In this document: piece by piece, positions 56,901 to 64,000 of the stretch
Numbering within the stretch: the stretch's first letter is position 1
Layout of the letters: every line of letters starts with the position of its first letter
Assembly: GCA_016342595.1 (NCBI GenBank)
Contig: JAEINY010000003.1
Location: 1 to 64,000, forward strand
DNA length: 64,000 nucleotides
Direction of reading: 5' to 3'
Source: Marinilabiliaceae bacterium
Lineage (GTDB): Bacteria > Bacteroidota > Bacteroidia > Bacteroidales > Marinilabiliaceae
Made by a program: the position numbers and the translations under genes
The notes under the pieces: model-generated
What the model was told of the DNA's origin: nothing
The model's input: the letters and a program-made list of their open reading frames with translations, nothing else
Databases searched by the model: none

Positions 56901-58379
56901 TGAAGCCTGAAAATTGAAGTTAGGTACCTGATTTGAAAAATCAATTTTTCCCTCGAAATTAATATTGGCATTTGGATCGTTTAATATAAATTGACCATCA
57001 AATTTTTGGTTGGCAAATAACCCGTTAAGGTTAATGTCAGAATAAGTGTAGTTGTTGATTGTAAGTGAATCTATTTGGCCATCTAAAAATGCAAAGAAAG
57101 ATGATTTAGATTGCCGATTTCCATTGATGGAGGCAGACATGGAAACATGTCCAATTTGTTTTTCCGCTCCGAGAAGTTTTCCCACATTAAACCCACTCGT
57201 GCTCATGCCTCCTGAAAATATTAGTTTCTTCGTGGGGTCAAGCTTGAGTCCCATATCCATACTGATTTCTCCTAAGGGAGTTGTTACATTACCGAAAGCT
57301 ACTAAATCAGTTATAAAACCTGTGAAATTTCCCGTGTAATGAATATAGCCAAGGTTTTGCAATGTGGCTGGTAGTTCAAGAGATCGGGCATCCGAAAGAG
57401 CCAGCAAACGATGCAAATCATGCGGGGTTGTAACCAGTTTTTTTACATCCAGGTAGAGAAATGTTTCGTTTATATCGGGCAAGCCATTAATATCAAAACT
57501 GGTAGATATCTGGGAGTCGGGCCCAAATCCTAAGTTCACATTTCGACCCTTAATGTTATTTAATCGCCCTAGTAGCTTTCCGGAAATATTAATTGGAACA
57601 TTTCCAAAACGTTTCAGCGTGACGAAATATTCAATGTCCTTTGGGGATATGATAGAATTTTCTAACTGCAAATAGAAATTACTGGTGGTATTTGGGAGGC
57701 CTGTTTTTTCATTAATGGCCACCGATAAGGAATCTAAATGAATGTTAGAGTTTTTAGTTTTTGCAATGAAATCAGATAGTCGAATTTGGTTATTAACGAT
57801 GGTGACTTCTCCTTTTGTTTCTATGAGCGAAAATCCGGTACGCTCTTCAAACTGAAGTTCATTTAATGATATGTTAAATGAACTATCTTTTTGAATTCCT
57901 GTAATATCAACATTGACGTTAGTAAATAAAAGATTAGGAGCACCTTTGTCCATTTTGTTTGAATACGAGACATTTCCTTTTTCTAAAACGATGCGTCTGA
58001 TGCCAGGTTTCCAATTTTTTCGGATGCTGTCATGCGAAGAAGGTTGATTAAGTAAAAATGAAAAATTATAGGTTGTATCAGTTTTGGAGATGTTTAATTT
58101 CGGGTTTTCAATTTTAATCGTTCCAAAGTATATTCTGCGTGTTTTTAAACGTAGCGAATCAATGGATGCATTTATTTTTTCGATGTGTATTAACGTGTCT
58201 TTTTGCTGGTCATAAATCAAAAAACCCTCAAGCACCAAGCTCTTAAAAGGTTTAATATGAATCCTTTTGATGGAGATGTCGGTATGAAGTTCGGAAGCAA
58301 TTTGTTGGGTGACATAGGAAACAACATGTGTTTGTACAACAGGCAAAAGCAATGCCGTATACAATAGCAGTGGCACCAT
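53985..58379 (-). CDS. tamB: TamB/AsmA-like translocation and assembly protein (giant)
   Basis: At least 1464 residues. Near the N-terminus is a membrane anchor (PLLLYTALLLPVVQTHVVSY), then a very long repetitive beta-structure, and a C-terminal DUF490/TamB domain (about 1080-1430, with IDITPAAKTQVILDSKIGDI and GDFIFEEGDYMFSLQNV). TamB-like proteins bridge inner and outer membranes as a lipid-conducting groove and help outer-membrane assembly. The start is uncertain: codons upstream of the ATG at 58379 continue the hydrophobic helix and a basic flank, but no in-frame start codon exists up to the divergent tsaD gene (see findings). Confidence 0.92.
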   Translation of the reverse strand: MVPLLLYTALLLPVVQTHVVSYVTQQIASELHTDISIKRIHIKPFKSLVLEGFLIYDQQKDTLIHIEKINASIDSLRLKTRRIYFGTIKIENPKLNISKTDTTYNFSFLLNQPSSHDSIRKNWKPGIRRIVLEKGNVSYSNKMDKGAPNLLFTNVNVDITGIQKDSSFNISLNELQFEERTGFSLIETKGEVTIVNNQIRLSDFIAKTKNSNIHLDSLSVAINEKTGLPNTTSNFYLQLENSIISPKDIEYFVTLKRFGNVPINISGKLLGRLNNIKGRNVNLGFGPDSQISTSFDINGLPDINETFLYLDVKKLVTTPHDLHRLLALSDARSLELPATLQNLGYIHYTGNFTGFITDLVAFGNVTTPLGEISMDMGLKLDPTKKLIFSGGMSTSGFNVGKLLGAEKQIGHVSMSASINGNRQSKSSFFAFLDGQIDSLTINNYTYSDINLNGLFANQKFDGQFILNDPNANINFEGKIDFSNQVPNFNFQASLKNLKLDQLNLIKHIPESNFSVDLETNFNGVDLDDVIGYIKATNARFTSPQASVQMDSLQLIAIRQEEGKHIILESDILEGDLIGHYNFNHFATTLQSEILNFLPSLKYKLPQHENTSRINDFSFSCRFKRINEIVKLFIPELDISDNGIFLGKINSETHFIDIDGEFDYINYTGFKSESPEVYINTTTNNQTLSVITRVKNLDVNTLGSFQNLSLHHYAKKDTVLFNIFWNNWDEFTNSGSIFTKTHLKSNKNGLYATINLEPSHVMFRDSLWEFQPTSFHYHPMGFSVKNFRFHHGNQEIGINGFLHKEAKDGLKIHFQNIHLDELLKYQNIGNVSASGLLNGLVEVQNLFKTPIIDSDIKIKDFEFNNDTIGNFYLSSQYLPKLKSLEIESSVERNGQFPLKGGGNISLEQSMVDLDFNIDSLKIGFLNIYLKKIMQNLTGTASGQIGIKGPLASPELLGDLKVNDGHFDINLLQTSYDVTDSVSFEKGKIIFNTLKIKDKYNNTGTFDGTIEHTTFRNMRYNLHLNTENMLALNTKGKDNPLYYGTVFVDGNLAVTGTTSDIIIDIAGKTMNNTSFFIPLKSEEKAEESNFIRFVSKNENKPTHEIAIIDDEYIADLTGMTITMEIDITPAAKTQVILDSKIGDILKGNGNGNLQIKINKQGNINFFGDFIFEEGDYMFSLQNVINKRFLINQGSTINWDGNPYDANIDLNATYKLRTSLNNLVNFSGDNEVDNSEYTSRVPIHCNLLLTDRLMKPNIRFEIESPSLNNTTQDIIDAYIDTEEELNRQVLSLLVLNRFYTSDRQATQDGSSPGTGSNAAAVTSAEVLSNQLSHWLSQISNEFDIGVSYRPADQYTQEEVEVALSTQMFNNRVSINGNVGYGEDETRASNLIGDFDMDVKLNRSGNLRFKAYTHSNNDIIYETSPTTQGIGFSFKEEFDTLEELMHRYWQIITGRNKKEKKEEQETKD

Positions 58380-58426
58380 TAAGAGCCCTACTACCAGCCA
58401 AATCCATATTTTGATATTTTTTTTTA

Positions 58427-58434
58427 TACTTTTG
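58427..58434 (+). promoter_or_regulatory. -7 box of tsaD
   Basis: TACTTTTG, exact TAnnTTTG, about 80 nt before the tsaD ATG. The nearest TTTG (58410-58413) is only 13 nt away, so the -33 half is doubtful. Confidence 0.45.
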
Positions 58435-58514
58435 ATGTGTTTTTTCCGATCAAAATTACGAAAAAAAGACCGGGATATAGGAATTGAATGGTAACATTTC
58501 TTTAGAGGGGATAT

Positions 58515-59534
58515 ATGAGTGTGATAATATTAGGCATAGAATCATCATGTGATGACACATCAGCGGCAGTAATAAAAGATGAAGTCATCTTATCAAATGT
58601 TGTAGCCAATCAGGATGTTCATCAGGCGTATGGGGGGGTGGTTCCGGAATTAGCATCCAGGGCACATCAGCAAAATATCATTCCGGTGGTAGATAAGGCC
58701 ATACATGATGCAGGTATCACAAAAGATCAGATTGCTGCCATTGCATTTACGCGAGGGCCTGGTTTAATGGGATCTTTATTGGTTGGTACATCCTTTGCAA
58801 AAGGGTTTGCGTTAGCAAATGATTTACCACTTATTGAAGTGAACCATCTTCATGCCCATGTGTTGGCTCATTTTATTAAAGAAGATGAGCAAGATGCGAA
58901 TCAACCGAAGTTTCCATTTTTGTGTTTGCTGGTATCGGGAGGAAATAGCCAAATCGTATTGGTGCGTGATCATTTAAATATGGAGATTATTGGTCAGACG
59001 ATTGATGATGCTGCCGGTGAGGCGTTTGATAAATGCGCCAAGGTTATGGGATTACCTTACCCTGGTGGGCCTTTAATTGATAAGCTTGCTGCAGAAGGCA
59101 ATCCGGATATGTTTTCTTTCAGCAAACCAAATATTCCGGATTACAATTATAGTTTTAGTGGATTAAAAACATCTTTTTTATACTTCTTAAGAGATGAGTT
59201 AAAAAAAGACACTGATTTTATAGAAAAGAACAAAAAGGATATTTGTGCCTCCTTACAAAAGACCATTATTGATGTTTTAATGAAAAAACTAATTTTGGCT
59301 GCTAAAGATACAGGAATTAAGGAGGTTGCGTTGGCTGGCGGTGTTTCCGCCAATACGGGATTGAGAGATCGGTTAACCAATTTGGCAGATGAATTGGGAT
59401 GGAAAACCTATATACCAAAGTTTGCATATACTACTGATAATGCAGCCATGATTGCGATTAACGGATACTATAAGTATCTTAATAGGGAGTTTGTGAATCA
59501 AGAGGTGGCACCATTTGCACGTTTGGTGTTTTAA
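58515..59534 (+). CDS. tsaD: tRNA t6A37 threonylcarbamoyltransferase
   Basis: 339 residues, ASKHA fold. The metal ligands H111 and H115 are in HLHAHVLAHF. The start GIESSCDDTSAAVI and the glycine loops LVSGGNSQIVLV and ALAGGVSANTGLR are typical. It transfers the threonylcarbamoyl group to A37 of ANN-decoding tRNAs and is essential in most bacteria. It is divergent from tamB. Confidence 0.98.
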   Translation: MSVIILGIESSCDDTSAAVIKDEVILSNVVANQDVHQAYGGVVPELASRAHQQNIIPVVDKAIHDAGITKDQIAAIAFTRGPGLMGSLLVGTSFAKGFALANDLPLIEVNHLHAHVLAHFIKEDEQDANQPKFPFLCLLVSGGNSQIVLVRDHLNMEIIGQTIDDAAGEAFDKCAKVMGLPYPGGPLIDKLAAEGNPDMFSFSKPNIPDYNYSFSGLKTSFLYFLRDELKKDTDFIEKNKKDICASLQKTIIDVLMKKLILAAKDTGIKEVALAGGVSANTGLRDRLTNLADELGWKTYIPKFAYTTDNAAMIAINGYYKYLNREFVNQEVAPFARLVF

Positions 59535-59634
59535 GATGACCTTGTTGATTTGTAAATTGGAGTGGGAAAATTGATCTTTTGTCAAAAAAAAAAGAAGTTT
59601 TGATTTTAAAATCAAGTAAAAGGATGTTTTTTTT

Positions 59635-59642
59635 TATTTTTG
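59635..59642 (+). promoter_or_regulatory. -7 box of the peptide cassette
   Basis: TATTTTTG, exact TAnnTTTG, 20 nt before the GTG start of the PqqD-like gene. -33 half not evident. It probably drives all five genes to 63394. Confidence 0.5.
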
Positions 59643-59661
59643 CGGATAAATTAAAGGCATT

Positions 59662-59946
59662 GTGGGAGAACAGTTTTACAAAAGATCAAAAGGATTTGTT
59701 GAAAAGAAAATAGGTGATGATCTGGTTTTAGTTCCATTAGCCAACTCCGTTGTGCAGATGGAAAAGGTGTTTTCGTTAAATGAATTAGGAACGTTTGTTT
59801 ACAGCTTAATGGAAAAGTGTATATCGGCAGATGAATTATTGCGTAATATTGTGAGTCAATTTGATGTGTCGAAAGAAGAAGCGAAAGGTGATTTGAACAC
59901 TTTTTTATCTGAAGCTGTTAATAATAAAATTATTGAGGTTTATTAA
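59662..59946 (+). CDS. PqqD-like peptide-recognition protein
   Basis: 94 residues from a GTG at 59662. The order of beta strands then helices (VLVPLANSVVQMEKVFSLNE, GTFVYSLMEKC, and a final three-helix part with ADELLRNIVSQFDV) is that of PqqD proteins, the RiPP recognition element fold that binds leader peptides and presents them to modifying enzymes. The conserved L-N-E-x-G-x-x-V core is intact. First gene of a five-gene cassette; the candidate precursor peptide starts 19 nt after its stop. Confidence 0.88.
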   Translation: MGEQFYKRSKGFVEKKIGDDLVLVPLANSVVQMEKVFSLNELGTFVYSLMEKCISADELLRNIVSQFDVSKEEAKGDLNTFLSEAVNNKIIEVY

Positions 59947-59965
59947 TAAAGGTATTTGGCCAATA

Positions 59966-60190
59966 ATGAGTTTGAAGCGTAAATATAGTGCCCCGAAAAT
60001 TAATGTTCATTCATTGGATAAAGAGATTTGTTTGGTGATGGCTTCTGATGCACCAACTGATCCTACTAAAGATCCTGATAGTGAATGGTCATCAGCTCCT
60101 TCTGCATCTGAAAGTCCGGCTGAATCTTCGGGATTGAAAAGGTCTGATTATCCCTTTGGAGGTGATAAACCGGATTATAGCAATATGTAA
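59966..60190 (+). CDS. Candidate precursor peptide (Ser/Pro/Asp-rich)
   Basis: 74 residues from the ATG at 59966; an upstream in-frame TTG at 59933 lies inside the pqqD-like gene and is unlikely. It starts MSLKRKYSAPKINVHSLDKE, a leader-like segment with alternating basic and aliphatic residues. A low-complexity core follows (about 26-57) rich in Ser, Pro, Asp, Glu and Ala, and the tail is DYPFGGDKPDYSNM. There is no signal peptide and no Cys after residue 22. Its place between a PqqD-like protein and an HPr-kinase-like protein makes it a plausible modified peptide. Not recognised as a known family. Confidence 0.75.
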   Translation: MSLKRKYSAPKINVHSLDKEICLVMASDAPTDPTKDPDSEWSSAPSASESPAESSGLKRSDYPFGGDKPDYSNM

Positions 60191-60201
60191 TTACTAATTG
60201 G

Positions 60202-61095
60202 ATGAATCAATCCAGATTTTACGATATAGGGGGCTTGATGATAGAGGTGATTTATCAAAGCCCTTTTTTAGTGTTTGATCCTCGGGGTGGTGCTGTGGGG
60301 TTTGAGGAGTGTGAAAAATCTTCCCAATGGATTATTAATGTTGATCATCTGGCAAATATAGACCTTTCGGATTCACATGTATTATTTGAGGGGGTTCGGG
60401 AATTTCAAGCTAATATCCCATATAAATGGAGTATCCACTTAATTGATGGTTTTCGAACCATTTTTTTTGAGTTCGAGAATCATCACCATATAAAAAGAGG
60501 AACTGCAGTTATTGATTACGATCAAACGACCGTTTCTATTAATTTGGAGCTTTTAGGAAATGAAATTTTTCCGCTTGATCCGTTTTTTCATCCGCTTGGG
60601 GTTTTAGTTTTGAACGAGATAATAAGTGATTCAAATGGATTTATGATTCATGCCTCGGGAGTGAATGATCACGGGAATGGTTATCTGTTTTCAGCGGTCT
60701 CAGGAACCGGGAAATCCACGATGGCTGACCTGTGGGCACAAAAGGGAGCTACTGTTATAAATGATGATCGCTTAATTGTTCGGTCTTCTGCAGGAGGAGA
60801 TTTTTTTATCTATAATACACCGATGCCTTATTATAGTGATGTTACAAAAAGTGCGCCTGTGAAAGCTTGCTTTTTATTAAAGCAAGCTACAGAGAACTAT
60901 ATTGCCAGACTAACTGAAATTCAAAGTGTTTTAGGAATGATGGGAAATTGTATACAGCACTTGTACAGTCAGTCACGGATTGAAAATCACATGATGTTGA
61001 TTCAAAATTTAGTTCAGCAATGCGATGTTTTTGAGGTTGGCTTTAAGCCAGATACTGATATTGTGGATCTTATTCGACAAGAGTTTGGACATTAG
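60202..61095 (+). CDS. HPr kinase/PEPCK-like serine kinase
   Basis: 297 residues. The C-terminal half holds the HPrK/P-type P-loop SAVSGTGKST (164-173), the preceding IHASGV (His150) and the Asp pair N187-D-D-R190. The N-terminal about 130 residues are a beta-rich domain specific to this group. It is not a true HPr kinase by context, since no pts genes are near. Relatives in lasso-peptide clusters phosphorylate a C-terminal Ser of the precursor. Here the preceding gene encodes a Ser-rich peptide. Its 3' end overlaps the next gene by 11 nt. Confidence 0.88.
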   Translation: MNQSRFYDIGGLMIEVIYQSPFLVFDPRGGAVGFEECEKSSQWIINVDHLANIDLSDSHVLFEGVREFQANIPYKWSIHLIDGFRTIFFEFENHHHIKRGTAVIDYDQTTVSINLELLGNEIFPLDPFFHPLGVLVLNEIISDSNGFMIHASGVNDHGNGYLFSAVSGTGKSTMADLWAQKGATVINDDRLIVRSSAGGDFFIYNTPMPYYSDVTKSAPVKACFLLKQATENYIARLTEIQSVLGMMGNCIQHLYSQSRIENHMMLIQNLVQQCDVFEVGFKPDTDIVDLIRQEFGH

Positions 61096-61525
61096 CAATT
61101 GGAGATCGATTGTAGCTCATTTATTAAATGAGGGGCGCGTTATTGAAATTCATGCCAGCGGATTTAGTATGTTCCCGTTATTAAGACCCGGTGATAAGCT
61201 TCAGATACAACCACAAAAAGGATCTTTCAAGTCAGGAGATATCATTGTTTTTGATCGGGGAGATGTTTTTGTCGCCCACCGTCTTATAGAGATTAGACAA
61301 GATCAGGTTATTTGCAAAGGTGATGGATTTGTTACTTATGATACTCCTATCGATCTTCAGCAAGTAGTTGGTAAGGTTACTCACCGTATTCGCAAGAAAG
61401 TCTCGGTCGATTTAAGTTCGAAGAGGTATGTGTGGTTTGCTAAAGTGATGCTTCGCTTTCCCCGGGTAATGGGATTATTTTTTAATTATACAGCCAGGGG
61501 ATACCATAAATTTTTCGTGGATTAA
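61085..61525 (+). CDS. S24/S26 family signal-peptidase-like protease
   Basis: 146 residues if started at the TTG at 61085, overlapping the kinase stop by 11 nt. The frame is open to an ATG at 61025, but those residues are shadow translation of the kinase C-terminus. Ser28 in ASGFSMFPLLRPGD is the nucleophile. FVAHRLIEI (His65) and CKGDGFVTYD (Asp80, Asp86) follow the Ser-His-Asp arrangement of SipW/ER-type signal peptidases rather than Ser-Lys. There is no strong N-terminal membrane anchor, unlike housekeeping LepB. It probably cleaves a cassette-specific substrate such as the peptide's leader. Confidence 0.82.
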   Translation: MDISNWRSIVAHLLNEGRVIEIHASGFSMFPLLRPGDKLQIQPQKGSFKSGDIIVFDRGDVFVAHRLIEIRQDQVICKGDGFVTYDTPIDLQQVVGKVTHRIRKKVSVDLSSKRYVWFAKVMLRFPRVMGLFFNYTARGYHKFFVD

Positions 61526-61606
61526 TATTGTTTGGGAGTAGAATATTTTATTTCCCCTTGATTTCAGAATTAAATATTACTTTAGTAGTACATTGTATAT
61601 TGTTTT

Positions 61607-63394
61607 ATGGACTCAAGGTTTACGCGTACTATTTTTTATCTTCGGCAAGCAATGGCAATAGTTTATTACAGCTCGCCAAAGTGGACTTTCATTAATGTAA
61701 TAATTACCATCTTACGTGGGGCTCTTCCTCTTTTGCTTTTGTATGTTGTACAGCAAATTATAGATGTCGTAGGAGAATTTCTTTCACACTCTGGTCCCGT
61801 TGAAGATCACTACTCGATCTATTTCGCAGTTGGTTTAGGAGGTGTTTTTTTCTTTTTAAATGCTATTACCGGATCATTGGCCACCTTGGTACGGGAGCGC
61901 CAATCCTATAAAGTAAATGATTATATTCAAAATATAATTCATGAGAAGACCGTTCGAATTCCCTATCGGTATTTTGAAGATCCCACTTACCAAAATATTT
62001 TCTACAGAGCGCTTACGGATGCGGCTTTTCGTCCTTCTCGTATTTTTTATGGCTTTCTGGGTGTCACTCAAAATATATTGACTCTTGTTTTAGTTTTTGC
62101 AGTCTTGGTGAGCTTGCATTGGGGAATGATTCCGTTCCTGATTGTAGCAGGAACACCAACCATTCTTTTTCGTCTGTATTACTCGAAGAAAATCTATTCT
62201 CTTCGAAAAGATCAGACAGAGGATGAGCGACGTGTTGGTTATTTTAATCAGTTGCTAACAGGAAAGAGTTTTGCTAAGGAGCTGAGGGTGTTTAACCTTG
62301 GCGAAACCTTTAAAGAACAGTACGAATCGATGCGTAATCAATTACGCGATAAGCAATGGAAATTGTTGGTGTCAAAAACAAGCTGGGAAATTATTGTTCA
62401 GATTATATCTACCTCAGGATTATTGTTGGTTTTTAGTTTTGTGGTGTATGAAGCGACTCAGGGTGCAATTACAAATGGATCAATGGCCATGTACTTTTTA
62501 GCTTTGCAGCGAGGTTATGCTGTGCTGCAGGAATTACTCAAGAGAATTTCAGCGCTGTATGAAGATAATTTGTTTTTAAAGAATTTTTTCGAGTTTGAAA
62601 AGATCGATGTTTCCGGAGCGAATGACAAAACAAATAGATTTCCAGCTGTTTTGAAAGAGGGAATATCTTTTAAAGATGTAGGTTTTAAATATCCGAATTC
62701 CGACCGTTGGATTTTTCGTCATGTTAATTTTTCCATTCCGGCACGAAAGACAGTGGCTTTGGTAGGTGCTAACGGAAGCGGGAAAACTACAATGGTGAAG
62801 TTATTGGCGGGTTTGTATGAACCTGTGGAGGGCGAAATTAAAGCGGATAATGTGAATTGGTCCTCGATTAACACTATTGACATAGCGAAGCATGTAAGTG
62901 TTATTTTTCAGGATTTTATGCTCTATAATGTATCGGCTGCCGATAATGTAAGGTTTGGCAATGTATCCAAGCCTTTTGATGAGAAGGAAGTAGTGGCGGC
63001 TGCAAAAAATGCAGGAATTCACGAACGGTTTATGGGTTTGGAAAATGGTTATGATACAGCTCTTGGTACGCTGTTTAAAGGGAGTGAGCAGCTCAGTCAG
63101 GGTGAATGGCAAAGGACAGCTTTGGCGCGCTCTTTTTATAATCCCTCTCAGGTAATTGTATTAGACGAGCCCACTAGTTCCCTGGATGCTTTCACAGAGG
63201 CTAGTTTAATTTCTCACTTTAGTGAAATAGCCAAAGATAGAACGGCAATAATTATTAGTCATCGGTTGTCTACCATTAAGTTGGCTGATGTAATTGTTGT
63301 GTTAGATGGAAAAGGTGTTGCGGAAGTGGGCGCGCCTGGGCAATTATTGGCTCAAAAAGGTATATTTTACCAAATGGTTGAGTCGTTAAAATAA
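61607..63394 (+). CDS. ABC exporter (fused membrane and ATPase domains)
   Basis: 595 residues: six membrane helices (about 20-310), then an ATPase domain with Walker A GANGSGKTT (387-395), signature LSQGEWQRTALAR, Walker B VIVLDEPTSSLD and switch His in ISHRLSTI. There is no N-terminal C39 peptidase domain, so leader removal would need the separate S24/S26 protease. Half-transporters of this plan export peptides or lipids as homodimers. It ends the cassette, and its stop abuts the convergent beta-barrel gene. Confidence 0.95.
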   Translation: MDSRFTRTIFYLRQAMAIVYYSSPKWTFINVIITILRGALPLLLLYVVQQIIDVVGEFLSHSGPVEDHYSIYFAVGLGGVFFFLNAITGSLATLVRERQSYKVNDYIQNIIHEKTVRIPYRYFEDPTYQNIFYRALTDAAFRPSRIFYGFLGVTQNILTLVLVFAVLVSLHWGMIPFLIVAGTPTILFRLYYSKKIYSLRKDQTEDERRVGYFNQLLTGKSFAKELRVFNLGETFKEQYESMRNQLRDKQWKLLVSKTSWEIIVQIISTSGLLLVFSFVVYEATQGAITNGSMAMYFLALQRGYAVLQELLKRISALYEDNLFLKNFFEFEKIDVSGANDKTNRFPAVLKEGISFKDVGFKYPNSDRWIFRHVNFSIPARKTVALVGANGSGKTTMVKLLAGLYEPVEGEIKADNVNWSSINTIDIAKHVSVIFQDFMLYNVSAADNVRFGNVSKPFDEKEVVAAAKNAGIHERFMGLENGYDTALGTLFKGSEQLSQGEWQRTALARSFYNPSQVIVLDEPTSSLDAFTEASLISHFSEIAKDRTAIIISHRLSTIKLADVIVVLDGKGVAEVGAPGQLLAQKGIFYQMVESLK

Positions 63395-64000
63395 CTAATT
63401 GATGATTAGAATTATCCCACCAAATATTCCCAGTGAAACAGGTTTGTAGGAATGATCTGAGTCGCCATTTACAGAGTTTAAAAAATATTTAAGTTTTGGC
63501 TCCAGTGAAAAACGGAATGTTTTGCCAATAGGTAGCTCTAATCCCAGCCCCAAAGAGCTACTAAAAACAAGAGGTTTGATGTTATCGGTTTCACCAATTT
63601 CAATTTCTGTTTTTCCATTGCTCAGGTAGACATCATTGCCGATCAGGAAGTTTGAGCTGATTCCTCCGGATAATGATACCGTAGGGAAACCGGAAATGAT
63701 TTTATACCTCACGCTGAGTGGTATTTCAATATATTCCATAGTTTGTTTGGTCTCAGCGGATGAGTTTTCTAATGGGAGTGAATGGGCATATATATTGGAT
63801 ATGTCTTCCTTCATGTTTCCCTGTGTGTAGTTGAGGTTGTTATTATCCAGGTGGATTTGGCCAATCGAGTTATTGAGCGATATTTGCTGTAGAATATGTG
63901 TTTCGTTTGCACTTGATGAAAGTTTATTTGGGGAATAGCTAAAATCGTTTTCAACAGTTTCGCCAATTTTCGAATAGTGAATACCCGTTTCAAAGCTCCA
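63395..64000 (-). CDS. Outer-membrane beta-barrel protein (5' end outside window)
   Basis: The frame is open from its stop at 63395 to the right edge, so the gene's start is missing; the ATG at 63814 is internal. The visible about 200 residues include repeated amphipathic strands (IEIPLSVRYKIISG, FSSSLGLGLELPIGKTFRFSL, EPKLKYFLNS), with a final strand SLGIFGGIILIIN, as in small OMP_b-brl/PorT-like barrels. A polar, Asn/Ser-rich stretch (63810-63930) would be an external loop or periplasmic insert. Relation to the convergent ABC cassette is unknown. Confidence 0.8.
   Translation of the reverse strand, partial: WSFETGIHYSKIGETVENDFSYSPNKLSSSANETHILQQISLNNSIGQIHLDNNNLNYTQGNMKEDISNIYAHSLPLENSSAETKQTMEYIEIPLSVRYKIISGFPTVSLSGGISSNFLIGNDVYLSNGKTEIEIGETDNIKPLVFSSSLGLGLELPIGKTFRFSLEPKLKYFLNSVNGDSDHSYKPVSLGIFGGIILIIN

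Noticed and set aside
61025-61084. Upstream start of the S24/S26 protease inside the kinase gene
   Set aside because: The residues are an out-of-frame translation of the kinase C-terminus; the TTG at 61085 gives a family-like start.

Overview
The window looks like chromosome of a free-living, probably marine or saline-habitat member of the Bacteroidota (Marinilabiliales/Bacteroidales-like). The evidence is: a propeller-sensor histidine kinase, a SusC-like TonB receptor with a CarboxypepD_reg domain, DUF4831 and other Bacteroidota lipoproteins, and a V-type ATPase operon in the order E-DUF2764-A-B-D-I-K. Several promoters match the Bacteroidota TTG-(19-21)-TAnnTTTG pattern, and Shine-Dalgarno sequences are scarce. 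DNA is AT-rich by eye. The organism is inferred from gene content only. No rRNA, tRNA, CRISPR array, insertion sequence or prophage was recognised.

Layout. 1-3.6 kb: end of a hybrid sensor kinase, an Lrp/AsnC regulator, a structured orphan RNA candidate and a small secreted protein. 3.9-11.5 kb: a V-type ATPase operon whose K subunit carries the Na+-type ligand set. 11.5-13 kb: a small unknown protein and a tandem UspA. 13-22.5 kb: peptide and dipeptide handling (POT transporter, PepD dipeptidase, MFS carrier), the metabolite-repair enzyme Nnr, a DUF4831 lipoprotein and an AbgT carrier. 22.5-23.7 kb: gene-free interval with a 21-bp tandem array. 23.7-28.5 kb: two lipoproteins, a K+ channel, a D-amino-acid PLP enzyme and a GNAT enzyme. 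28.5-32.9 kb: purA, fur and relA/spoT. 33-36.5 kb: a paired M16 protease (one active, one inactive) and a FabK-like flavoenzyme. 36.7-48 kb: desaturase, rRNA methyltransferase, a second repeat array, a TonB receptor, and two ClC paralogues flanking dus and a NUMOD4/HNH-like regulator. 48-54 kb: a DUF2752 gene with a broken TM2 neighbour, glyA, TauE, a third repeat array and an exbB-exbD-exbD-tonB operon. 54-59.5 kb: a giant TamB-like protein and tsaD. 59.6-63.4 kb: a compact cassette of PqqD-like protein, small Ser/Pro/Asp-rich peptide, HPr-kinase-like protein, S24/S26 peptidase and ABC exporter. The window ends in a partial outer-membrane beta-barrel gene.

Two things stand out. First, the 59.6-63.4 kb cassette has the parts of a peptide-maturation system (recognition domain, candidate precursor, kinase, protease, exporter) but no known cyclase. 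Second, three unrelated-looking intergenic tandem arrays share a repeat length of about 21 bp or a multiple of it (10 x 21 bp; about 4.5 x 41 bp; 21 x 21 bp arranged in 126-bp super-units). Two of them lie between convergent genes where I see no terminator.

All functional calls rest on reading motifs by eye. No database search was run.
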